Made by a program: the position numbers and the translations under genes
Part shown: positions 27,032 through 35,815 of the stretch, in pieces
Layout: each line of letters starts with the position of its first letter
How positions within the stretch are numbered: the stretch's first letter is position 1
The notes under the pieces: model-generated
What the model saw: only the letters and a program-made list of their open reading frames with translations
Told to the model about the DNA's origin: nothing
Database searches by the model: none
Source: CAWJHE01 sp963842455
GTDB lineage: Bacteria > Chloroflexota > Anaerolineae > Anaerolineales > UBA4823
Length of the DNA stretch: 64,000 bases
NCBI GenBank assembly: GCA_963842455.1
Contig: CAWJHE010000014.1
Location: 1 to 64,000 of the forward strand
Reading direction: 5' to 3'

Positions 27032-28167
27032 ATGTCACATTTCATTACCGAAGAACAAGAACTGATGCGCAATGTGGCGCGTGAGTTCGCCCAAAACGAA
27101 GTAGAGCCACGCGCCATTCAAGTCGACAAGCATGACGAGTTCCCTGCTGATTTAGTCAAACGTGCCGCTGAGCTCAACTTTTTTGGCTTGATGATCCCAG
27201 AAGACTATGGCGGCCTGGGCAGCGATATGACCACAACCTGCATCGTATTGGAAGAAATAGCCAAAGCCAGTCCCGCGTTGGCCGGCTTCTTATCTGTTCA
27301 AATTGCCCTATGCCCGGTAGCCGTCAATGTGGCTGGAACAGAGGAACAGAAACAAAAATATCTTGTCCCATCCGCCAAAGGTGAAAACTTGATGGCGCTC
27401 TCACAAACCGAGCCTTCTGGGGTGGGCAACATCGCCGCTCACGAAACCGTCTTGACCGCCAGATGGCGATGGGTACCGATTAAACGGCTTAAAAATATTC
27501 TGCACGCAGGGTAATGCCAGTGTCTTCCTGGTTGCAGCCAAAACCTCCGAAGGTGGGCAATCAGGTTATGGCGAAGTCATCGTAGAAAAAGGTATGCCAG
27601 GCTTCGAAATTGGAAAATACGAGGACAAGTTAGGCTGGCGAGGCTCTCAAACCGGCACCATTCTATTCAAAGATGTCTATATCCCGAAAGAGAATATCTT
27701 AGGCGGTCTGCTCTCAGGGAATCATGGATATCGGGATCGGCAGTCTATCTGGCAACCTGGGGCATTCAGCCGGTTCCTTGGGCTGCATGGAAGGTTTATT
27801 TGACAAGACAGTCAAATATGTAAAAGAGCGAAACTTGTACGGGGTGCCGATGGCTATGCTCCAACCGATATCCTATTGGCTGGCTGATGCCTATATGAAG
27901 ATCGAAACCTGCCGCAGCCTGCTTTACACAACTACCCAGATGTTTGACCAATACAACCTCAATCCCAATATGGTGATGACTTGCAAAGTCCATATTTGCG
28001 AAACGGCTGTTCAGGTGTGCAACAACCTGTTGCAGATGTGGGGCGGACACGGGATCATGACCGATGTCGGCGTCCATCGTTATTTACGCGATGCTCGCAC
28101 CAATACCATCGCTGAAGGCGCATCGGAAATTTTAATGTCTGCCATTGCACAAAGCATTCTGCAGTAA
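27032..28167 (+). pseudogene. acyl-CoA dehydrogenase of module 1, two frameshifts
   Basis: About 378 residues after repair. The N-terminal domain reads MSHFITEEQELMRNVAREFA and SQTEPSG; the frame shifts at about 27458 and again at about 27718. The three parts line up in order with the intact paralogue at 30730. The C-terminal part has YGVPMAMLQPI, WGGHGIMTD and a Glu in TIAEGASEI at the position of the catalytic base of the family. FAD enzyme; it desaturates an acyl-CoA and passes electrons to ETF. GGAGG precedes the ATG. No internal stops other than those produced by the slips. Confidence 0.85.
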
Positions 28168-28205
28168 CTCAATAGCAATTCGTTCAGAAAAAATAGGAGT
28201 GCCGA

Positions 28206-29000
28206 ATGGAAATAAAAGATAAAGTCGTTTGGATTACGGGTGGAGTTTCCGGATTGGGCGCCGCAACCGTTGAGTTGATGGTCCAAAAGGGAGCCTATGT
28301 CATGGCCACGGATATTAACGTGGATTTGGGAAATGAGTTTATCCCCAAATTTGGCGACAAAGCTTTCTTCTTCAAAGCCGATGTCACCGTCACAGAAGAA
28401 AACCAGGCTGCCTTAGCAGCTGCGCTAAGAAAATGGGGGCATGTAGATATTCTGCTCAATTCAGCCGGCATTGGCGCCGCCGAAGGCACAATCTTGAATG
28501 CAGAAGGTCCTTGCGATCTGGATCTATTCAAGAAAACCATCAACACCAACCTGGTTGGCTCTTATGATTGCCTGCGCCTGGCCGCGGCTGCGATGAGCCA
28601 GAACACGCCCAACGAAAAAGGCGAACGAGGCGTGATCATCAATGTATCCTCCGCCTTCTATCGAGAAACTATGTTCTCCATGGGCAGTTACTGCGCCTCG
28701 AAGGCTGGGATCAGCCACCTGACCAAGGTAGCTGCAATAGAGTTAGGCGCTTTGGGTATCCGCGTTCTGGCGATTGCACCGGGTGTGTTTGACACTCCCA
28801 TCATGGGACCAAAACCCAGCCCTGTCCGCACCCTGTTTTCGAAAGCCTGCTCTTTCCCGCAACGAGAAGGTGAACCACCCGAATTCGCTCAACTTGCCTG
28901 TCACCTGGTAGAAAACACTTACTTCAATGGGACCACCGTTGAGATAGACGGAGATTGGCACCTTGGCAATTGGGGAACTCTGATGGAGGCTCAAGCCTAG
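28206..29000 (+). CDS. SDR of the 3-hydroxyacyl-CoA dehydrogenase type II kind, module 1
   Basis: 264 residues. TGGVSGLG (11-18), NSAG (85-88), Ser148/149, Tyr162/Lys166 (YCASK). The spacing and the segment NEKGERGVIINVSS resemble human HSD17B10-like SDRs that oxidise hydroxyacyl-CoA, steroids and related lipids. Paralogue of the SDR at 31911. AGGAG precedes the ATG; a terminator follows directly, so module 1 ends here. Confidence 0.85.
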   Translation: MEIKDKVVWITGGVSGLGAATVELMVQKGAYVMATDINVDLGNEFIPKFGDKAFFFKADVTVTEENQAALAAALRKWGHVDILLNSAGIGAAEGTILNAEGPCDLDLFKKTINTNLVGSYDCLRLAAAAMSQNTPNEKGERGVIINVSSAFYRETMFSMGSYCASKAGISHLTKVAAIELGALGIRVLAIAPGVFDTPIMGPKPSPVRTLFSKACSFPQREGEPPEFAQLACHLVENTYFNGTTVEIDGDWHLGNWGTLMEAQA

Positions 29001-29007
29001 GCATAAT

Positions 29008-29052
29008 AAAAATCCGCACCTGATCTTGATGATCCATTCGGTGCGGATTTTT
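29008..29052 (+). terminator. rho-independent terminator closing module 1
   Basis: 13-bp perfect arms aaaaatccgcacc / ggtgcggattttt with a 19-base loop and a trailing T run, eight bases after the SDR stop. Confidence 0.88.
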
Positions 29053-29126
29053 TCAATCTAATGAAACAAAATTGTTGTAATTAAAACATTAAACCAATTT
29101 GTGAAATCTGAAAGAGAGGAAAGATC

Positions 29127-29627
29127 ATGGAAGCGAAAAGACCCACAATTCTACAAAGTATCCTGATTGCCTTTGCATTACTGGTGATCATTATCATCTT
29201 ATCGCTATTGCTTGCTGCGGTAAAACTACCTACCTGGCCGTTTATCTTCTTTTTATTCTCCCTGACCACGTTGGCAGCTGTGGATCGGAAGAATTGGGTG
29301 GAGACCTTAATCGGTGGCCTGATTGGACTGGTTGTCGGAATGTCGCAGATAATCGGTACAGCGCTCTTTGGTGAGACAGTTGGACTCATTATCCTGGCTG
29401 TTTCCGTCATCATCATCTTGACATTGGTTATCGATGCTCGTTTCAAATACACCAATAAGACTTGCCTGTTTATTTTGACGGCAGTTTCTTCCTTTTCTAC
29501 CTTCATCAAATTCGAAGAAGTGTTACCTATACTCGCTTCATTCTTGGTAGGCGCAGCCTTATTTGGCGTGATCATATTAATTTCGGAAGCAAATGCCAAG
29601 AAAAAAGCAGCTGGATCCGCTGCGTAA
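29127..29627 (+). CDS. small multi-pass membrane protein between the two modules
   Basis: 166 residues with about five hydrophobic segments and a Lys/Ala-rich tail (SEANAKKKAAGSAA). I do not recognise the family. GAGAGGAAA precedes the ATG. It sits between the module 1 terminator and module 2 in the same direction. A membrane role in the pathway is possible but not shown. Confidence 0.65.
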   Translation: MEAKRPTILQSILIAFALLVIIIILSLLLAAVKLPTWPFIFFLFSLTTLAAVDRKNWVETLIGGLIGLVVGMSQIIGTALFGETVGLIILAVSVIIILTLVIDARFKYTNKTCLFILTAVSSFSTFIKFEEVLPILASFLVGAALFGVIILISEANAKKKAAGSAA

Positions 29628-29725
29628 ACTAATCGAAAAACTGGTCATTTTTTGCCATGAATGGAAACACCTGCAAAGCTATGACCGGCTCAGAATGCAT
29701 GGTTTTGTAGAACAGGTAATAACAA

Positions 29726-29737
29726 TTGAACGTTCAA
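29726..29737 (+). promoter_or_regulatory. 12-bp perfect palindrome upstream of module 2 (possible operator)
   Basis: ttgaacgttcaa lies 31 bases before the ATG of the module 2 SDR and just ahead of its AAAGGAG. No similar site was noticed upstream of module 1. Could be an operator; no regulator of a matching type is adjacent. Confidence 0.35.
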
Positions 29738-29768
29738 GTTTATATGTGTTGAAAGGAGAATTAAGACG

Positions 29769-30668
29769 ATGAAAGATTTAAAAGGAAAAGTAGCAGTAAT
29801 TACAGGAGCAGCAGGTGGCATCGGCTTTGCTTTTGCCGAAAAGGCTATCAAAGAAGGCGCAAAAGTTGTCATCTCGGACATCCGGCCTGATGGGCTGGCG
29901 GAAGCCAAACGAAAGCTAGAAGCTCAGGGTGGCGATGTGTTGGCTGTAGTAGCAGATGTCACCAAAGTCGAAGACGTTCAGGCTCTGGCCAAGAAGACTC
30001 TGGAAAAATATGGCAAAGTGAACATGTTGTTCAATAATGCTGGCGTCGCGCCAACCGGCATCACCTGGGATACATCCCCAGAAATTTACCGCTGGGCTGT
30101 TGATATCAATGTGATGAGCGTACTTTACGGTATCAGCACCTTTGTCCCTATTATGATACAACAAGGCGATGAATGCTATGTGGTCAACACAGCCTCCGGG
30201 GCTGCACTCTTTTCCATCGCAGGGTTTGGCCTTTATTGTATGACCAAACATGCCGTGTTGGCAATTTCCGAAGCTCTCTGGAACGATCTACAGGTCAAGG
30301 GACACTCCCAGATCGGGGTAACGGTCGTCATGCCTGGTTATGTCAAATCTCAAATTGGCGATCCTTTCAAGGCCATCAAAGATGACAAATTGAAAGATGA
30401 GATCACGAGAGTTATCTCCGATCCCATTGCAGTAGCCCTTGGCACACCCGGCGTTGAAGCATGCGCCCCCGATGGCTGGGGAATGGAAGCCTCTGTTGCC
30501 GCAGACCTGGTTTTCGAAGCCATTGCCAAGAACGAATTGTACGTCAAGCCAAACAATGAACCCAACGAGGAATTAGATAAAGCCGTTGCCTTTGGTCGCG
30601 TATCTGGAGAGAATCCTTACCCGGCGATTAATGCTGCCTTTGCCGCCATGATGGCGCCACAAGAGTAA
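29769..30668 (+). CDS. SDR, first gene of duplicated module 2
   Basis: 299 residues, whole-length paralogue of the SDR at 25910. TGAAGGIG, NNAG and Tyr156/Lys160 (YCMTK) are intact. The two share the unusual segments DIRP/T..LAEA..KL and MSVxYGI..FVP, so they arose by duplication. AAAGGAG precedes the ATG. It begins the intact four-gene run SDR-ACAD-SDR-SCP2. Confidence 0.87.
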   Translation: MKDLKGKVAVITGAAGGIGFAFAEKAIKEGAKVVISDIRPDGLAEAKRKLEAQGGDVLAVVADVTKVEDVQALAKKTLEKYGKVNMLFNNAGVAPTGITWDTSPEIYRWAVDINVMSVLYGISTFVPIMIQQGDECYVVNTASGAALFSIAGFGLYCMTKHAVLAISEALWNDLQVKGHSQIGVTVVMPGYVKSQIGDPFKAIKDDKLKDEITRVISDPIAVALGTPGVEACAPDGWGMEASVAADLVFEAIAKNELYVKPNNEPNEELDKAVAFGRVSGENPYPAINAAFAAMMAPQE

Positions 30669-30729
30669 ATGATAAGTGATTTGGTTCAATCAAAAAAGAA
30701 TATTTTTACTAGACCGATAGGAGAAAAAA

Positions 30730-31878
30730 ATGTCATACTTTCTAACTGAAGAACAAGAATTGATCCGCAATATTGCTCGCGAATTTGCTGAGAATGAAGT
30801 TGCCCCGCGCGTAAAAGAAATTGACCGGACGGATGAATTCCCGGTTGACCTGCATAAGCGTATGGGAGAACTGGGCTTTTTCGGTGTGCACCTGCCAACT
30901 GAAGTAGGTGGGACGCAAGCTGGCTTAACCACCCAATGTGTGATCATTGAGGAGATCTCCAAAGTCAGCCCAATGCTGGGTGGTTTACTCATGGTCCAGA
31001 TGTCCTGGCCGGCCGGGATTGCTGTCGCCGGATCCGAGGAACAGAAGAAGAAATACCTGGCCAAATTGGCAACCGGTGAAGAAATTGGCGCTTTAGCCCA
31101 GACCGAACCTGCTGGCGCGATGAACATTGATGCGCACCAAACCCGCTTGACACCTGAAGGCGATCATTTCCTGTTGAACGGCTTGAAGATCTTCTGCACC
31201 CATGGTGGCGCTACCCTGTACATGGTCGGCGCACGCTTGGAGCTGGACGGTAAAGATGGATACACCTATGTATTAATCGAGAAGGACAGACCAGGCTTAC
31301 AGGTTCCCAAAGGTGAGAAGAAGCTGGGTTGGCGCGGGTCTGAAACCGGTAACGTGATCATGAAAGATGTGGTTGTCAGGGCTGAAGATTTCATGGGCGG
31401 CAAGGTTTATCGCTCACTCAACCTGATGGAAGATTCCTCCTTGGGAGCTGCCTCATTTTATGGCAATATTGCCACTGCTGCTAACTCCTTTGGCGCGGCC
31501 GAAGGCATCTACTACAAAACCCTTGAATATGTCAAGCAGCGCACCCTGTATGGCGTCCCTATGACCATGCTGCAACCCATTTCTCATCGCATAGGCAAGC
31601 TCTACGCCGAACTGGAAGCCTGCAAAGCCCTGCTGTACGATAGCTGCAGGTTAATCGACCAGGGTGTCATGCGCCCTGACCTGGCTTTTTCCTGCAAAGG
31701 CTGGATTTGCGACAAGTCTTATGAAATCGCCAATGAATGCATGATCATGTGGGGTGGTCACTCCGTTATGGACGACACCGATGTGCATCGTTACCTGCGC
31801 GATTTACGCATGGGAATGCACGCTGAAATGACCAGCGACATGCACTACGCTTTCGTAGCTCAGATGATCTTGTCCTGA
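30730..31878 (+). CDS. acyl-CoA dehydrogenase, module 2
   Basis: 382 residues, normal length. N-terminal helix domain MSYFLTEEQELIRNIAREFA; middle beta domain AQTEPAGAMN; C-terminal helices with YGVPMTMLQPISHR, WGGHSVMDD and Glu in MHAEMTSDM near the place of the catalytic base (family usually has EGTSE). FAD-dependent alpha,beta-desaturation of an acyl-CoA with electrons to ETF. AGGAG precedes the ATG. Intact counterpart of the broken gene at 27032. Confidence 0.9.
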   Translation: MSYFLTEEQELIRNIAREFAENEVAPRVKEIDRTDEFPVDLHKRMGELGFFGVHLPTEVGGTQAGLTTQCVIIEEISKVSPMLGGLLMVQMSWPAGIAVAGSEEQKKKYLAKLATGEEIGALAQTEPAGAMNIDAHQTRLTPEGDHFLLNGLKIFCTHGGATLYMVGARLELDGKDGYTYVLIEKDRPGLQVPKGEKKLGWRGSETGNVIMKDVVVRAEDFMGGKVYRSLNLMEDSSLGAASFYGNIATAANSFGAAEGIYYKTLEYVKQRTLYGVPMTMLQPISHRIGKLYAELEACKALLYDSCRLIDQGVMRPDLAFSCKGWICDKSYEIANECMIMWGGHSVMDDTDVHRYLRDLRMGMHAEMTSDMHYAFVAQMILS

Positions 31879-31910
31879 AGTGTTGATTAAATTAAAAGGA
31901 GTAGTTAATC

Positions 31911-32732
31911 ATGGAACTAAAGAATAAAGTAGCCTGGATTACCGGCGGAGCTTCTGGCTTAGGGGCCGCCACCGCAAAACGCTTTGTGGACCACGGATGC
32001 AAAGTGATGATCACCGATGTCAATGCCGATTTGGGCAATGAATTCGTCAAAGAGCTGGGCAAGGATGGTTTCTTCTTCAAAGCCGATGTTACCAAAAGCG
32101 CTGAGAACAAGGCCGCCCTGGAGGCTTTGCTGGCTAAGTGGGGCAAGATTGATATCCTGGTCAATTCCGCTGGGGTTGGGGCATTTGAAGGCATGATCCT
32201 TGGCGATAATCCCAACTTAGTGGAAGACTTCCGCAAAACGATCAATATCAACCTGATCGGTCTATTCGATTGCCTGGCTCTGGCAGCCAAAGCGATGACG
32301 AACAACGAACCCAATGATGAAGGGGAATGTGGCGTAATCATCAACGTTTCCTCTGGCTTCTATAAATCCGCCATGCCTGGTTTGGGCAGTTACGGCGCTT
32401 CAAAAGCGGCTGTGGCTCACCTGACGACCATCGCCGCCTCCGAGCTGGGTGAATTTGGCATCCGTGTGGCCGCCATCGCTCCAGGCGCCTTCGACACACC
32501 CATCTTGGGACCCGATCGCGCCACTAACGAAGCCTTCTTTGGCATTGGCGCCAGCTTCCCGAAACGTCTGGGCAAACCCGATGAAGTCGCTCGCCTGATC
32601 AGCCACATTATAGACAACCCTTATATCAATGGCAGCACATTGGATATCCTGGCTGGCAGCTTGGCGAATAACCCCCGCATGCTGGCTGCCCTGCAAATGG
32701 GCATGATGCAAATCATGGAACAATCCAATTGA
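31911..32732 (+). CDS. SDR of the 3-hydroxyacyl-CoA dehydrogenase type II kind, module 2
   Basis: 273 residues. TGGASGLG (11-18), NSAG (85-88), Ser147/148, Tyr161/Lys165 (YGASK). Paralogue of the SDR at 28206, sharing FFFKADVT and GVIINVSS. Oxidation of a hydroxyacyl-CoA or alicyclic alcohol is likely. AAAAGGAG precedes the ATG. Confidence 0.86.
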   Translation: MELKNKVAWITGGASGLGAATAKRFVDHGCKVMITDVNADLGNEFVKELGKDGFFFKADVTKSAENKAALEALLAKWGKIDILVNSAGVGAFEGMILGDNPNLVEDFRKTININLIGLFDCLALAAKAMTNNEPNDEGECGVIINVSSGFYKSAMPGLGSYGASKAAVAHLTTIAASELGEFGIRVAAIAPGAFDTPILGPDRATNEAFFGIGASFPKRLGKPDEVARLISHIIDNPYINGSTLDILAGSLANNPRMLAALQMGMMQIMEQSN

Positions 32733-32752
32733 GAATAATATAGGAGCAGAAA

Positions 32753-33085
32753 ATGGACTACACAATTGAAGATATTTTTGCAAACATTCCCGGAGCTTTC
32801 TTACCCGAAAAAGCAGGCGACATGAACAAAGTGGTTCAGTTTGTGTTTAGCGGCAAAGAAGCTGGTGAGTGGACAGTGATCATCCGTGACGGAAAAGCTG
32901 AAGTGAAAAAAGGGTTACATGAAACCTCGAATTTGACCTTCAAAGCCAACTCGCAGGACTACCTGGACCTGATGAGTGGTAAGCTTAAACCCATGGCTGC
33001 CGTCATGACCGGCAAAGTCAAAATCATCGGCGACCAGGCTTTAGCCCAGAAATTTGCCACGCTTTTCAAGGCTCCAGAAGCTTGA
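32753..33085 (+). CDS. SCP2 sterol-carrier domain protein
   Basis: 110 residues forming a single SCP2 domain: VVQFVFSGKEAGEWTVIIRDG, LTFKANSQDYLDLMSGKLKP and MTGKVKIIGDQALAQKFATLF are typical. SCP2 proteins bind acyl-CoA, sterols or other hydrophobic ligands and may present them to enzymes. Being the last gene of the acyl-CoA cluster, it suggests a bulky hydrophobic substrate (inference). Followed by a terminator. Confidence 0.88.
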   Translation: MDYTIEDIFANIPGAFLPEKAGDMNKVVQFVFSGKEAGEWTVIIRDGKAEVKKGLHETSNLTFKANSQDYLDLMSGKLKPMAAVMTGKVKIIGDQALAQKFATLFKAPEA

Positions 33086-33113
33086 AATATCGGCAGTAAG
33101 GTTTAATTAAAAT

Positions 33114-33145
33114 AGAACGCCTCCTACCTGGGGGCGTTCTTCTTT
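33114..33145 (+). terminator. rho-independent terminator closing the acyl-CoA cluster
   Basis: Stem agaacgcc(t)cc / ggggcgttct with a six-base loop, then a T-rich tail. Confidence 0.85.
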
Positions 33146-33159
33146 CTTGATTTCTAGCA

Positions 33160-33800
33160 AAGCTCGAAATGAACGCTGTCCTTGCGAACGATCTTTGAGA
33201 GGCAATCTGATCTCTCGCAAAATCGCAAAGTATGCAAAGAGTATCCTATCTCTCGCAGAGCCGCAGAGTGCGCAGAGTTTTTCTTTTTTGATCTTATGCA
33301 GAGCTCGAAAAGAACGCTGTCATTGCGAACGATCTTTGTGAAGCAATCTCATCTCTCGCAAAATCGCAAAGTATGCAAAGAGTATCCTATCTCTCGCAGA
33401 GCCGCAGAGTGCGCAGAGTTTTTCTTTTTTAGTCTTATGCAGAGCTCGAAAAGAACGCTGTCATTGCGAACGATCTTTGTGAAGCAATCTCATCTCTCGC
33501 AAAATCGCAAAGTATGCAAAGAGTATCCTATCTCTCGCAGAGCCGCAGAGTGCGCAGAGTTTTTCTTTTTTGATCTTATGCAGAGCTCGAAAAGAACGCT
33601 GTCATTGCGAACGATTCTTTGTGAAGCAATCTCATCTCTCGCAAAATCGCAAAGTATGCAAAGAGTATCCTATCTCTCGCAGAGCCGCAGAGTGCGCAGA
33701 GTTTTTCTTTTTTGATCTTATGCAGAGCTCGAAAAGAACGCTGTCATTGCGAACGTTCTTTGTGAAGCAATCTCATCTCTCGCAGAACTCGAAGAGATCG
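33160..33800. repeat. 141-bp tandem repeat array, about four and a half units
   Basis: Units begin with 'tctctcgcaaaatcgcaaag' at 33211, 33352, 33493 and 33635, with a partial at 33776. The period is 141 bp (one unit is 142). Each unit also contains 'ctctcgcagagccgcagagt' and 'aacgctgtcattgcgaacga'. Because 141 is a multiple of three, a reading frame stays open through the array, giving a 47-residue repeat that I regard as non-coding. Related 'ctcgcagag' elements occur near 9.84 kb. Confidence 0.85.
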
Positions 33801-33805
33801 GCTTC

Positions 33806-34147
33806 CTAAACCCCACCAACCACAACCTGTATCCCCTGGATCACCTTCTCCAGACTCTCAGCCTCCGTAACCCCAATTTTCTGAACGAATCTCTGCGTGG
33901 TGATCGACCGGGTTTGAAAGGTATCAGCGGCCGAAGGGTTATTCAGCCCATTGCCTCGGATGGGTGACACTCGCACCATCCAGGGCGCACTGGCATAATG
34001 TTCCTTCCAATCGGTCAATGGAACGATGATCCGCAAAGGCAAGATGTCCATTTCATCCACGCTGACGATGACAGCCGGGCGCGTCTTTCGATTCTCAGCG
34101 CCAACGGTCAGATCCTGGTTGGTCAGCCAGATCTCCCCTCAATGAAT
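33806..34147 (-). pseudogene. mazF fossil (start codon lost, stop at codon 3)
   Basis: The frame reads GEIWLTNQDLTVGAENRKTR, then PAVIVSVDEMDILPLRIIVPLTDWKEHY, closely matching the MazF at 15391-15735. Codon by codon at the 5' end the intact gene has ATG CAT AGG GGT GAA ATT TGG; here it is ATT CAT TGA GGG GAG ATC TGG. So the start is mutated and the conserved Arg codon has become a stop. An internal GTG could start an 84-residue fragment lacking the active-site N-terminus. No antitoxin gene precedes it. Confidence 0.75.
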
Positions 34148-34236
34148 ACTGCCTTTCGACAAACAAAAAGTTTCACCGGCCACTGTTTCAACGAATTACG
34201 GGATGCCTGGCCATTGCACAATGCATATAATCATCC

Positions 34237-35395
34237 TTATGGCAGGAATACTGGTTTCCCAAATACTGGGCTCGCCAGGAAGCCGGTATAACTGAGATCA
34301 GCCTTGATGACCATCAAATCCTGGCCTGCATGGAAAACCAGCCATTTGCCATCCTTCGTCCAAAGTGGAGAGCTAACCGCGCGTGTACCATCCGTCACTC
34401 GTTCTGGTTCTGTTCCTTCAGGGCAATCCACGCAAATCTTGTAAATATCCACATCATTACCCCGGTTGGTAGAAAATGCCAACCATTTACCATCCGGAGA
34501 CCAGGTTGGAGATGATTCATCCCAAGGACTGTTGGTTAAGTTTCTGACATTTGTTCCATCCGGCGAGGCAATACAGACATCGCTACGTGAACCAGGGAAA
34601 CATAAAAAAGCCAACAAAGGCTGCGATCTAGAACCAGGCGACCAGGCTGGCGTTGTTCCTTCCAGTGGCGCACCAGCATACTCACCAGCTGGAGAGATAA
34701 CCCGGATGTGAGTGTTCAGCTCATCTCGATAATGAAAGGCAATCCATTGTCCATCCGAAGACCATTTCGGTTCTGTATTATAGCTTCCCTCCTTGGTAAC
34801 CTGGATTTCCTCACCAGACTGCAGGTCAAGAATATAAACCTGCCCTACATTCTCTCGAAAAGAAGTGAAAGCTATGCGACCATCGGGCGACCAGTCTGGA
34901 TAATAATCTTCGCCTTCAGGACCGGTAAGTGCGTTGAATTCTCCGCCATCAGATGGCAAGAGAAAAATATCAAAATCTGTCCCACCAGAACAGTCAGACG
35001 AAATACTTCCGGGGCATGCATAAAACGCTAATTGTGTTCCATCGGGCGAAGCAGTTAAACCAATAAACACATAAGGTTCGCTAAGCAGAAGCTGTTTGTC
35101 GGTCCCATCCATACGCGTCCGGTAAATCTCGCTGTTAAGATGAGTGTCCCCATCTTGGGCCGTGATGTAAGCGATCCAGCGTGAGTGCAAATCCGCCGTT
35201 GGATCGATGGGCTCTTGCGTTTGAGTGGACGTCGGGATAAAAATGGTCGGTGACGGTTGAGAAGTTGGAGTGATCGTATGGAAAACTGGTAAGGATGGAG
35301 TAGGGCTAATCAAAGCAACCTCCGGATGGAGAAGAGCAACCAGGCGACAACCAAAGCATAGCAAGCAAAAGCCAGGCTTGAATTACTATGCGCAA
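34237..35395 (-). pseudogene. TolB/PD40-type beta-propeller lipoprotein, frameshifted after the signal peptide
   Basis: About 385 residues. From a TTG at 35395 the first frame encodes RIVIQAWLLLAMLWLSPGC, a lipoprotein signal with lipobox. Near 35320 the frame slips and continues as ISPTPSLPVFH, a Thr/Pro-rich linker, then repeated blades with SPDGTQLAF, SPDGRIAF, SSDGQWIAF, SPDGKWLAF and KDGKWLVF. These are PD40 (WD40-like) propeller repeats. Expected location is the outer face of the membrane, probably a binding or scaffold protein; many Chloroflexota have such proteins of unknown role. Confidence 0.75.
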
Positions 35396-35589
35396 TTTCT
35401 GAGAGCCAAGAAACTTTTTACATGTCACCACAACACCATGTTCCTGGCAGCCAAGGACCTTTCGAGAAGTTTTCAACGGATTTTGCGCTAGAGCACTGAT
35501 GAAAAGGATTGCATGCTCATTCGTGAACTTCGTGGCTATGCTATTATCTGGAAAATGAGAGCAATCATCCTTACACATTAAGCCCTCAC

Positions 35590-35815
35590 CTAACCTCTCC
35601 CAAGGGGAGAGGGACTAGACTTTCTCTCCTCATAGCCAAGCGACGGGGCGAAGGTCGGGGTGACGGCTAGACTTCCTCTCCTCATAGCCAAGCGACGGCA
35701 CGGAGGTCGAGTTGAGGCTAGACTTCCTCTCCTCATAGCCAAGCGACGGCGCGGAGGTCGAGTTGAGGTTAGACTCCCTCTCCCAGTGGGAGAGGGTCGG
35801 GGTGAGGGCTCGGGC
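35590..35815. repeat. 51-bp tandem repeats flanked by 'ctctcccagtgggagagg' elements
   Basis: Three units starting 'ctagactt(t/c)ctctcctcatag' near 35616, 35667 and 35718, followed by a half unit that merges with 'ccctctcccagtgggagagg'. The first 'cctctcccaaggggagaggg' is at about 35593. The region 35400-35590 shows no gene. The last element forms the 3' end of the MFS gene. Confidence 0.7.

Noticed and set aside
33160..33800. CRISPR-like array
   Set aside because: The units are 141 bp and contiguous, with no unique spacers between short repeats and no cas genes in the window.
33182..33809. Open frames of 177 and 79 codons through the 141-bp array
   Set aside because: They exist only because the repeat length is a multiple of three; composition is that of the dispersed non-coding repeats and there is no ribosome-binding site.
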